NCBI GenBank assembly: GCA_025093555.1
Contig: JAIWNF010000002.1
Location: 682,001 to 746,000, forward strand
Reading direction: 5' to 3'
Length of the DNA stretch: 64,000 bases
From: Circinella umbellata
Taxonomy: Eukaryota; Mucoromycota; Mucoromycetes; Mucorales; Lichtheimiaceae
Shown: piece after piece, positions 1 through 10,187 of the stretch
Layout: each line of letters begins with the position of its first letter
How positions within the stretch are numbered: position 1 is the stretch's first letter
Notes under the pieces: model-generated
Seen by the model: only the letters and a program-made list of their open reading frames with translations
Database searches by the model: none
What the model was told of the DNA's origin: nothing
Position numbers and translations under genes: made by a program

Positions 1-151
1 AAGGATCAACGACGGACCTCTCGCTCTTTTACCTTTGTAAAAGCGTGGGGTAAAAAAAATAAAATAATAGTATAAAAGAAAATTGTTTCGGAGGAAACAC
101 GTCTTCTTCTTTGTTCTTATATATTTATTATAATAATACCAACCAGCAAAA

Positions 152-1201
152 ATGCCTAAAGCAATCATTGCACCTTCCGTTCTCGCATGTGACTTCGCTA
201 ATTTACAAGCTGAAGCTACTCGTATGGTCAAAAATGGTGCTGACTGGCTTCATTTAGGTAAATTGTCTTTATTTATTTTATAACAGGACACGCGTTCATA
301 GTAAATCTTTTGACAACAATTGCTACAACTACTATTTATCAATGCTTCAAGCATAGCTAAAAAGAAAGGAGATATAAATAAACTGACCTCGAGTATTATA
401 TTTTTATTCTTATAGACGTTATGGACGGGTAAAACAGAAAAGAAATAATAAAAAAAGAAAAGATAATAGTATTTACCATTATAATAGAGGGTTCAGTTAC
501 TAAGGAAACAAATTAATATTTGTTTTTAGACATTTTGTACCAAATATCACCATGGGTGCTCCTATCATCAAGTGTCTTCGTCCATGTACCGACGCTTTCT
601 TTGGTAAGCTCACTGCTTGGGAGGAAGGAACAAGGAAGAGAGATAGAAAGGATGAGGATAAATAAATAAGGATGATATATTATTATTATTATCATTAAAT
701 CTTTTGCATTTTCTTCTAGATTGTCATATGATGGTTTCTGATCCTGCTAAATGGGTCGATGATATTGCCAAGGCTGGTGGTAACATGTATACATTCCATA
801 TTGAAGCCACCAATGATCCTATTTCTGTGATTCATCAAATTCATAAAGCTGGTATGAAAGCTGGTGTTGCTCTTAAACCAGGTACACCTGTCGATGTTGC
901 CTTGGGCGATGTAGCAGAATTGGCAGATATGATCTTGATCATGACTGTAGAACCTGGTTTTGGTGGACAAAAGTATAAAGAAGAATGTGTTGCCAAGGCT
1001 CTTACTTTACGTCAAAGATATCCTCATTTGGATATTGAAGTAGATGGTGGTTTAGCTTTGGATACCATTGATTCATCAGCTCAAGCTGGTGCCAATGTTA
1101 TTGTCGCTGGTTCTTCTTTATATGGCGCACCCAATCCTCATGAAGTTATTGCTACTTTTAGAAGTAAGGTCGATGAAGCTCAAAAGCAATGGATTCAATA
1201 A
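152..1201 (+). CDS. RPE1: Ribulose-phosphate 3-epimerase
   Basis: Interconverts D-ribulose 5-phosphate and D-xylulose 5-phosphate in the non-oxidative pentose phosphate pathway, in the cytosol. Four exons are placed at 152-257, 416-428, 530-603 and 720-1201 and give 224 residues, the normal length for the family. Visible motifs are the N-terminal [13 protein letters not shown], the metal-site block DVMDGHFVPN formed across exons 1-3, [21 protein letters not shown] and the phosphate-binding IEVDGGL with later AGSSLYG. Exon 2 is only 13 nt and encodes most of VMDG. The start is the ATG at 152 because [15 protein letters not shown] aligns with the usual N-terminus. A one-copy housekeeping enzyme, identification firm; only the intron borders are hand-placed. 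Confidence 0.95.
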
Positions 1202-1466
1202 AATAAAACAAAAAGTAATATGATAGAAGAGAAAGAGAGAGAGAAAAAAAAATATTAAAATGATGAATAGTATTTAAATTATGTGCGAGTATATGTTACT
1301 ATGTACTTGTTTTCTTTGGTATTGCTATTATAATGTTTAATAGAAACTATGGCAATTTTTATATATGACGCGCTTGTGTGTATAGAAAGATATATATCTG
1401 TCTATATTTATATACATATAAATGTGTATGGAGGAGTGAGAAAGTATTATTGTTTTTTATCATTAT

Positions 1467-1853
1467 TTATACTTGACGGCCCATCTTGTATATTGGCTGT
1501 TGTTGTTGGTCAACACCAAGTCGTTTTCGTGCATCAGCAGAACGTCGTTGACTTGAGGAATTATTGGCAATGCGTCTTCGTTTTGTTAAGAAACTATTGC
1601 TATTACTGTTATTACTGGGTACGGTTTCTGTAAGAACTTCATTATTGGTATTATTGTTATTGTTGTCATCTTTGGTATTTTTGTTATCCATGGCTTGATC
1701 AAGCAAGTATTCAATGTCATGATTTCCTTGTTGAGAATTTTTTGCCATTTGTGTACGCCACTCTTCTTCTTGTTGATACATTTGCTTCAAGTCCTGTAAT
1801 TCTTCAACATCATGGATGTTTAATGTGATTGCTGTTGGTTCTCGACGAATCAT
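1467..1853 (-). CDS. CDC26: Anaphase-promoting complex subunit CDC26 (APC12)
   Basis: Small subunit of the APC/C ubiquitin ligase; in known complexes its N-terminus packs along the TPR groove of the Cdc16/APC6 subunit. The protein of 128 residues begins MIRREPTAITLNIHDVEELQ, matching the conserved CDC26 N-terminus (MLRR-PT-x-L-x-L-x-D-x-E-E). The rest is a predicted helix with QQEEEW, then Asn-rich low-complexity sequence and a basic stretch TKRRRIANN. The start is the ATG at 1853; an upstream extension in frame (MFIYIYIRIN) is encoded by a TA repeat and is not credible. The gene converges on the epimerase gene with about 265 nt between stops. No intron is needed. Confidence 0.8.
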   Translation of the reverse strand: MIRREPTAITLNIHDVEELQDLKQMYQQEEEWRTQMAKNSQQGNHDIEYLLDQAMDNKNTKDDNNNNNTNNEVLTETVPSNNSNSNSFLTKRRRIANNSSSQRRSADARKRLGVDQQQQPIYKMGRQV

Positions 1854-2103
1854 ATTGATTCTTATATATATATATATAAACAAGCAGAAATAAAAAAGAA
1901 TAAGGAAAGGAATAAAAAAAAATTATAAATTACAGGTTAAATGTATTATTATCGGCATTAACAAGACAAAGTAGCGGTGATTTTCTTAATCTGCCATTAC
2001 TCAAGTAATGAAAATTTGGTATGCATTTTATTAGCTTTCTAACAGATCTGCCGAAAAACAAAGGGATCGTTTACAAGCAAACGATACTTCCTTTTATAAT
2101 AGA

Positions 2104-2758
2104 TTATTTTATTTTATCCTTTTTCTTCTGCTGTATTTCACGCTGTTCATTATCACTATTATCCTCGTCGTCGTCGTCGTCGTCATCATCAACAATACCA
2201 AATAACGGTGTGCGAGGTTTGTCATTGTTATTGCTATCATTCGTAGGGGAACTTGGACTTGATGCTCCCTGCATGTCACCAAATTCTTCTTCACAGTCCT
2301 CCAACTCATCAGGATCATAATCACCCACCCTTCTCCGGTCTTCTCTTCGATTCATAAAATGATTATTCTCGTCCTCTTCCTCTTCTTCTTCATCATATCC
2401 TGCACTTAATAAGCCTGTTCGTGATTCTGGATCTCCCTGTTCCTCGTCTGCAATATCATAACCTCGTCGTTGTGTAGTTGATGTAGGTCGTAGTTGAAAA
2501 CTACGTTGATTAGGTAACAATCGGTTGGCTCGTCGTAAACAAAAACACATACCAACGCCTAACATAATCACCAAAATATACTGATATCAAAAAAAAAGAC
2601 AATTGTGTTAAATGGAAGGGAAGTAAAAAAGAATAATAACCGAAAAAATGGTACGTTTTATATAATTTTGTATAATTGAAGAGGGACAAAAAAAACTTTA
2701 CAATGACAATGGTTGATGGAATATCATAATCTTTTGGTGGACCTCGTTCAGTAAGCAT
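2104..2758 (-). CDS. Small single-pass membrane protein with acidic tail, function unknown
   Basis: Two exons, 2758-2702 and 2580-2104, give 177 residues. The short N-terminus MLTERGPPKDYDIPS is followed by one hydrophobic segment (about residues 15-37, ending GVGMCFCLRR) and a long cytosol-like tail that is strongly acidic and Ser/Asn-rich, with DEEEEEEDENN and a run of nine Asp near the C-terminus, finishing in a Lys-rich end. The intron (2701-2581) starts GTAAAG and ends CAG; splicing joins ...TIVI to YILVIMLG and completes the membrane helix, which is the main support for the model. I do not recognise the family. The trinucleotide GTC/GAC repeat encoding the Asp run could vary in length. 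Confidence 0.6.
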
Positions 2759-4335
2759 TATCAACTAAAAGAAGTAGGAAAAGAAAAAAAAATAACAAGA
2801 AGTTTATTTAATGACTGAAATGGATCATTGATTAAGAGCATGAGAAGAAAGAAAAAGAGAGACTAACCTGAACTTTGATTGTTATTACAAGTAATAAATA
2901 TGCTTGTTTGTCTGTGTTGTTTTTGGTGGAATAAGAAAAAAACGTGGAGTAAAATAGTTTCAATTATGCACCTTTTTAAGTTTCACCAGCAGTAAAATAT
3001 CACAGAAAAAACTTTGTTCCATATTTGGGATCTATTAACAAGATCCCACTAGTGCTAGTGTTGTCGTTGTTAGTATTTCATATAAGTTTTAATACTACAT
3101 CACACCGTAATCCATCTTATTATATCGATAAAAGATGTACGTATATTGTTCATGATACTGAGACATTCGGAACATTGTGTTATTTACAAAAGCGAGAAAC
3201 TCTCACTTAATATATATTACATTATAGGTATATGGAATGAACACCTAACTAACTTGTTTACCACATACGTAAAACATGGGTTTTCAATTAATAACATGTA
3301 TTGAAAAAGCAGCAGATTATAATAATATAGATTTTACCTAAGTGAAAAAAAAAAGATCTGTATTTTTCCACATATATTTGAAAATAGAAGTTGTCAGGTC
3401 AGTTTTATATTTCTTGCTGTTATAGTAATCCTTTTTTAGGATGTAAAAAAGTTTTATATTGTTATGCAAAACATAATTACAAAAGCAATATATTCTTTTC
3501 ATTAGATTACTTTTTTTACTAATCAACAACACAAAGGGAACAAAGTAATTCACTTTTACTGCTTATACTCAGTGCAGTTATTGACAATTTTTTTAATATC
3601 AAATGATGCCGAATCACATATGAACGAGACATGACTACATATCATTCGTAGCTACTTTATTTTATGCTTGGAATAATACATTGTTTATTGCACTATTTTA
3701 ACACAACAATATATCTATATACAAAATAAAGTTTAACATTTGATACGTAACAACCATAAAAAGTCCTGTTAATACCAAAAATAATAATTTTGTCGCCATG
3801 TGAATAATTCCACGAACATGGAATATGTATTACAAATAGCCGGTGTAATATGAATCAATACTTCTAACGTGAAAAAATTTCGTTGCTAACAAGAAAACAA
3901 GTCAGGTAAAAAAAAAAGGTTAACTTACTAGACCGGTGCAGTTATTAATAAACTGATCACAACTAGGATTCCCACCATTGAGTAGTATTTTATAGATCAC
4001 GAAAAAAAAGAGCCAATGAATTTGAACTACTAGAAAAGGCATATTATTATTGAGTATAAAGAGGGCTATAAAGTAACGCCGGTTATCCCATTAATTTTAT
4101 TTGCAATCAAAAAGGAAAACAGCCCGATTCAACAGTAACTCAAAAGTAAAAAAAAAAAAAAATACATGATCTATTAACAACTTTGCGGTCTTTTTTTTAA
4201 AGTAATAAAAGCGCGCTCTTAAGGGTGGGAGATAAGCATCGTGGGTGATCACAAGAAATAAAAAAAAATTATATATATATGCCTATCAATTTATCTTTTT
4301 TCTTACTGCTTTTTTTTGTATCCCACTTTGACACG
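2759..4335. other. Gene-free stretch between the membrane protein gene and the first MCT gene
   Basis: About 1.6 kb, very AT-rich with many A and T runs. I see no coding exon, tRNA or clear repeat. The last 100 nt contain a TATA-like run (about 4268-4280) that probably belongs to the promoter of the downstream transporter gene. Confidence 0.5.
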
Positions 4336-6477
4336 ATGGCTGCTATTTTGTCTTTTTCGGACCGAGCCGAAAATGCTCCGACAAATAATTTTGATCTTGA
4401 AAAAGCTTCAATTTATACTATAGAAGAAAAAACCCAAAACAATAATTATAATGAATCACAACAACAGCAACATACTTTAGAAGAAGACCCTTCAGGTATG
4501 TAAGCATTTATTTAATTTTAATTTTATCATATATCGAACAAAAGAACGGGTTTTTTTGTGGCAGTTGAATTTTTGAGATCGTTCAACGACATGATGTTTT
4601 TATATATTTACAACACTGTCGTTTCAGGTATTGATGAAGCAAGTATAGTCGAACCTGTGCCACATAATATTTTAAATGACATTCCAGATGGGGGATATGG
4701 CTGGTAAGTAATGATAATGATAATAATAATTTTTATGTACACTACTCTTATTCTAAAATATATAAGTGCTGTTTTTTATTTGGTTGTCGTACAATGCTAA
4801 AATTGTATGTTTTTTCTAGGGCAATTGTAGTAGCCGGTTTCTTGGGTAATTTTATTATGTTTGGCATAGCATCCATTTGGGGATTATTCTCTCAAGCATA
4901 TGCAACATCTGTGTTAGAAGGCAAATCAAGTACACTGGCATTAATGACAGTTGGTTCTGTTACTAATGTATGCTTAAACGTACTGAGCCCAGTTAGTATT
5001 TTGACTGCTCGGTTTGGTACTCGTTTCAATTATGCACTAGGAAGTGTATTGATGGGTTTGGGCGTTATATTGACAGGTTTCAGTCATGAAATTTGGCATA
5101 TTTATCTTACTCAGGGCGTGTTATATGGATTTGGATGTGCATTTGTTTATATGGTACTGTACATATGATAGTAAAGTCTATACAAACCCGCCCTATTATA
5201 TTTTTTTATGTTATATTAATAATCAAACCTGATATTTTTTTTTTCAAAATATTTAATAATGATAACAGTCGATTGCATCTGTGATTCCACAGTGGTAATA
5301 TACAATTTTGTAAAAAGTTTTTAAAAAAAACATTATTTATCATATTATATTAATAAGAAATATTGTATGTGTTTTATAACCTAGGTTTTCAAAAAAAAGA
5401 GCTTTTGCTATGGGTATTTGTGCATCTGGAACAGGATTGGGAGGTTTATGTCTTAGTCCCTTATCAAATTATCTAATTCAAAAATATGGAATCGGATGGG
5501 CATACCATATCCTTGGCTTTTTTGCACTTGGTGTCGCTGCCGTCGGTATAATTCTCATCAAAGATCGTTTTCCTCGTTCATATCGTATCAAACAGCAGCA
5601 GAAAATGAAAAAGTCACCAATCGATTTTTCAATGTTCAGAGTAGTTAATTTCAATATATGGCTGATTGGTGCTGTTATTTCTCTTATGGGATATTTGGCA
5701 CCATTGTTTTACATTCCAAGTATGATTTTGAATATAAATATCTTAAATAACGACACACATTTAATCTGAAAATAAATTACTAACTTAAATGTTTTTTTAC
5801 AGAATATGCCGCAGAGATTGGAATCAATGAGTATGACTCGTCTAATTTGCTTTCTGTATTATTAGCTATGAGCGCCATTGGTCGTATTGGACTAGGTTTG
5901 CTTGCTGATTACATAGGTCGCCTCAACATGTTTATTATTGGATCAGGATTATCTGGTATATTCTCATTTGTAATTTGGCCATTTGCTTCGTCATATAGCA
6001 TTCTATTGGTTTATTGCATTTTGTGGGGTATGACTTGTGGATTATATTATGCATTGGTATGTATTCATTGTCTAATTTCTCTCTCTTTTTCCTTTTTATT
6101 ATAATAATGAGATTGACAATAAAAAAAATTGTATTACTCTCTTTTTACACATATATAGGCTGCTCCAATCACTGCCAGTGTTGTGGGCTTGGAGAAATTA
6201 TCCTCTGGATTATCTATTCTTTTTATCTTCAGTGCTATATCGGCAATGGGTAAGAATAATTATACTAGAATAATGCATAATATATCTACATAATATACAT
6301 TACTAATTTCTTTGAATTAATTTAGGTACTCCCATTTCATCTGCCATTCAAGAAGCAACACCAAACAATGGATATATTGGTATTCAAATGTTTGTAGGAG
6401 CTGTATACGTATTAGGATCGCTTATATGTATAATTTTAAAATATCGGTTGACAGGCTCTTTGTTTTCAAAATATTAA
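4336..6477 (+). CDS. Monocarboxylate-transporter-like MFS permease, copy 1
   Basis: Major facilitator of the MCT (SLC16-like) type found widely in fungi, expected in a membrane with 12 helices; substrate unknown. Eight exons: 4336-4495, 4628-4703, 4820-5153, 5269-5294, 5385-5719, 5803-6056, 6159-6249, 6326-6477, 475 residues. The MCT signature appears as DIPDGGYGW split by an intron inside the Trp codon, followed by helix 1 (AIVVAGFLGNFIMFG). The second half carries GRIGLGLLADYIGRLN, a typical MFS loop, and ends KYRLTGSLFSKY. An upstream in-frame ATG at 4279 would add MPINLSFFLLLFF, but it lies directly against a TATA-like run, so 4336 (MAAILSFSD) is preferred. Exon 4 is only 26 nt. Confidence 0.85.
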
Positions 6478-7275
6478 TCAGTTTTCTAATTCTATTTCAT
6501 AATAATTCGTTTTTTATTCATCACATATCATCATATATACCCTTTATCACTCAGACATTTAAAGCTAAGAACATATGTATACATATATAGAGTAATTGAT
6601 TTATTGTATTATACTATTTGAAAATATACACGAAATAAATAAAAAGTTATATTATTTTGATTAATAATATCCTTATTTTTTAATGTATTACGTAATTATC
6701 ATTTTCCCCACAAAAACTATAAATTTTAGTTGTAGGTCATTTACAGAAGATAGCAACAGAATAAGTTGATATAAGTTATTAAAGATAAAGTTTCATTATC
6801 CTATTTAGATGGTAAGAATTGAAATAAATAAAAGCATAAATAGTAACCGAAACAAAAAACTAATATAAAACCTTATGTGAATTAAGGAATAACGATTAAC
6901 AGGTGCATCGGTACATGCATATTTCATAACAATAACCATTGACGTATACGATTTTGGATTGGTTCAATTTTCTCGTTTTGGAATATAATTTGGTCACACA
7001 CTAATTTTTCTCCAAACGTAAAAACGTTAGGCCGAACGTGCGGATCAAAAAAATTGCCTTTAACTGATCTCAAGAGGTTTCTAGTTTATTTAACGTTAAT
7101 ACAGTCATTACAAGTAACTCAGAGAATTGAATGTATAGAAATATAAGAATACCAATCTAACGTTAATTTTTTTTATATAAATACTGTCCTAGTATTTCAA
7201 CAACAACGAAAAAAAATTACAGCTTCTTCCTTTTCTCTTTTACAACTCGCCCAAACAGAAAATTTTATATGAAAA
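6478..7275. other. Intergenic stretch between tandem MCT genes
   Basis: About 800 nt, AT-rich, no coding exon seen. It should hold the 3' region of copy 1 and the promoter of copy 2; a CT-rich tract (about 7221-7250) precedes the start of copy 2. Confidence 0.5.
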
Positions 7276-9489
7276 ATGACTTGTACACCCCGATCTGATG
7301 AAAATGACAATGAACTTACAGTTACTCAACACACCATTGATGTTGATCTTGAAAAAGGCATTGCCAAGAATCTTATGAATAAATCATACTCGCTGAACAA
7401 TAAAGAGCCTGTACTAAATAGCTTGGAAAACATTGATACAGGTAAATTATTTATCTATTTTTTGGATTCTCTTAACACCATCGTCATGTCTAATTTTGTA
7501 ATTTTATTCCTTTCCGCTTTTTGGTACGCTATAGTAGAGAAAGACGAAAGTACTATTACTGATTCGTCAACAGACACTCTTGATGATATACCAGACGGGG
7601 GTTATGGATGGTAAATAAACAAACACAGCTCTTTTATTTTTTTTGCTGTACCTAGTTTTACATTATTCTAATTATAATATTTTTTTCATAATGGTAATCG
7701 TTATATAGGGCTGTAGCCGCTGCTGGATTTTTGGGTTATTTTGTTTTAATGGGCGTTGCAAATTTATGGGGGCTCTTTTCACAAGCATATGCTACTTCAA
7801 TACTAAAGGGCAAAGCTAGTACATTAGAGCTCATTACTATTGGCTCTCTTATTTTTGTCAGCTTAAACATATTCTCACCGCTCAGCGTATTACTTTCTCG
7901 ATTTGGGACACGGTTTAGTTATGGATTAGGTGGATTTCTCATGTGTCTTGCCATAATTCTTGCTGGATTCAGTACTAAAGTTTGGCATTTATATTTGACA
8001 CAAGGTTTGCTTTTTGGATTTGGTGGATCATTTCTCTATATGGTATGATATAAATATACTAGTAGATTTAATTATTATTTTTCATGACTACTTATACATG
8101 AATAAAAGCTTATAATATTGTATGCTAACACTTGTTTTAAAATGTATGCTTAGTCGATTGCTTCCGTTATTCCACAATGGTAAATATTATAATATATATT
8201 TAACGTAATCCTTATACTAGAAGCTTCTGAGCATATTTATCCTTTTAGTGTAATACTAACATTACTAAAACTTATAGGTTTACTACACGTAGAGCAACAG
8301 CTATGGGTATCAGCACTGCGGGATCAGGTCTTGGAGCGTTAGCAATGTCTCCTATGGTAAAGTAATTATTATTATATATACTAATAAGGTTATTTTTTAC
8401 TATATTCGATTCCGAGTAACATATTTTGAATATACTTAACTTAATATATTACTACTTACATTTATAGGTTAATTTCTTGATTATAAAATACGGTTTACCA
8501 TGGGCTTACAGAATATTGGGATTTTTCTTACTGGGAATTTGCACAATAGGAACCATTTTGATCAAAGACCGTATCCCTCCATCTTGTCGCAAAAGCCGAC
8601 CTTTATTAAAATCACCTATTCAATTATCAATGTTCAAAATAGTAAACTTTGATTTGTGGTTGATTGGCTCAGTAGTGTCTCTCTTGGGATACTTGCCTGG
8701 ATTGTTTTATCTACCAAGTAAGTTAAATAACTAAATAAAAAAGAGATTTACTGGGTTTGACTTTATTATTATCAATGACTTATACCAAAGTTACAATTCT
8801 TTTTTTTCTTGTTGTTAGAGTATGCAGCAGATATTGGCCTTGATCAGACGGATGCAGCAAATTTGCTGGCTATTTTAAGTGCTATGAACGCCGTGGGACG
8901 TGTTGGATTAGGTTTTATTGCAGACAAAATAGGACGTTTGAATATGTTTATCATCATCTCTATACTTTCCGGTTTATTTTCATTTGTTATTTGGCCATTA
9001 GCAACTTCGTATAACATTCTCTTGGTGTTTTGTATTCTTTGGGGAGCAACTTCTGGAATGTATTACGCATTGGTAAGTCATTATCTTAATAATTATATTT
9101 GTTCATATTATATGTATATATATATAAAGAAAAGCTAACTCGAACCAACTTTTAGGCTGCTCCCATTACAGCTAGCATTGTTGATGTCGAAAAACTTGCT
9201 TCTGGACTATCTATTACTTTTATTTTTAGCTCTATTGCAGCTATGGGTAAGTTGTCTTTAAACTAGACACCTTTTTTCTAAAGAAATGCGTTTTAAGATT
9301 TGTATTTACTAAGCTATATATACATGCTTATAAACAGGAACTCCCATTGCAGCTGTGATTCAACAAATAACACCTAATAATGGTTACATTGGTGTTCAAA
9401 TATTTTCTGGTTCGGTTTATATAATTGGTTCAATCATATGTATAATTTTGAAGTATCGATTGACCGGTTCATTATTAGCCAAATTTTAA
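7276..9489 (+). CDS. Monocarboxylate-transporter-like MFS permease, copy 2
   Basis: Tandem paralogue of the preceding transporter with the same coding length (475 residues). Nine exons: 7276-7441, 7535-7610, 7709-8042, 8154-8179, 8278-8356, 8468-8717, 8819-9072, 9156-9246, 9338-9489. It keeps DIPDGGYGW, the 26-nt exon 4 encoding SIASVIPQ, GRVGLGFIADKIGRLN and the C-terminal KYRLTGSLLAKF. Compared with copy 1 it has one extra intron (8357-8467). Intron 1 is 93 nt with no in-frame stop, so retention would insert 31 residues without breaking the frame. The cytosolic N-terminus has diverged much more than the membrane part. Substrate unknown. Confidence 0.85.
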
Positions 9490-9699
9490 TGATATACGTT
9501 TTTTTATCATTCCAATATATACGTATCACGAAAAAAAACATTTTTGTACTTTGTAAATAGACTATATATTCCCAATTATTCTATATAGATTTAGCACATG
9601 CTGACATAATCAGCCTCATACGTAATGTATCTAGATCAATAATAAATTATAACCCCTTCATTTATATCGACTTTCCTATACATTCATTCTATACAGGTG

Positions 9700-9920
9700 C
9701 TGCGATCTGCCACAAAAGAGTTTAAACTCAATCCCGCTTGTATATTTATAGTTTTTTTTATGTGATCTGGTACGTAATTTGTCATTTTTTGCATAAAAAA
9801 GCACTTAAGATTATTCAGTTTATGTTTTTCTATAAAAAGACACTTAATCATTTTTTTTGTAAGGATTTTCACCACATGTATTTGCATAAAATATCACTTC
9901 ATCATTTTCTCTGTATAGAT
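9700..9920 (-). repeat. Relic of the right end of the MULE found at 57744-62106
   Basis: The segment with TGCCACAAAA, TTTAAACTCAATC and GCTTGTATATTT followed by TTTTATGTGAT is the reverse complement of the MULE 3' subterminal sequence at about 61975-62045. The GCATAAAAAAGCACTTA-type units after it match the GACTAAGTGCTTTTTATGC minisatellite of the MULE. No terminal repeat or coding part remains. Confidence 0.55.
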
Positions 9921-10187
9921 TTTCGCTATGCGTTTTGGATAGAAGATACATTTATTTATAACTACTCAACAAAAATACAATCTTTTCTATTGGTATTTCG
10001 ATTTAATACAAATATAATTAAATCCGTCGGTACCCGGGCCACTTTTTTTTGTAAATTATTCATCAGGCCAACCTTGTTTCATCCAGTCTACCAATTAAAA
10101 TCATTCAATCAATTGAAGGCATTGTAACTTTTTTTTATCAAAACTTATTCTTTACTTGTTCTACATTGTTTTTTTACAAACATACAA

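Noticed and set aside
1349..1633. Plus-strand ORF opposite CDC26
   Set aside because: Runs through a TA-rich region and the antisense of CDC26; composition is Tyr/Val/Cys-rich without motif.
3025..3210. Hydrophobic plus-strand ORF MGSINKIPLVLVLSLLV
   Set aside because: It starts at a TTG, has no splice-supported continuation and no promoter context.
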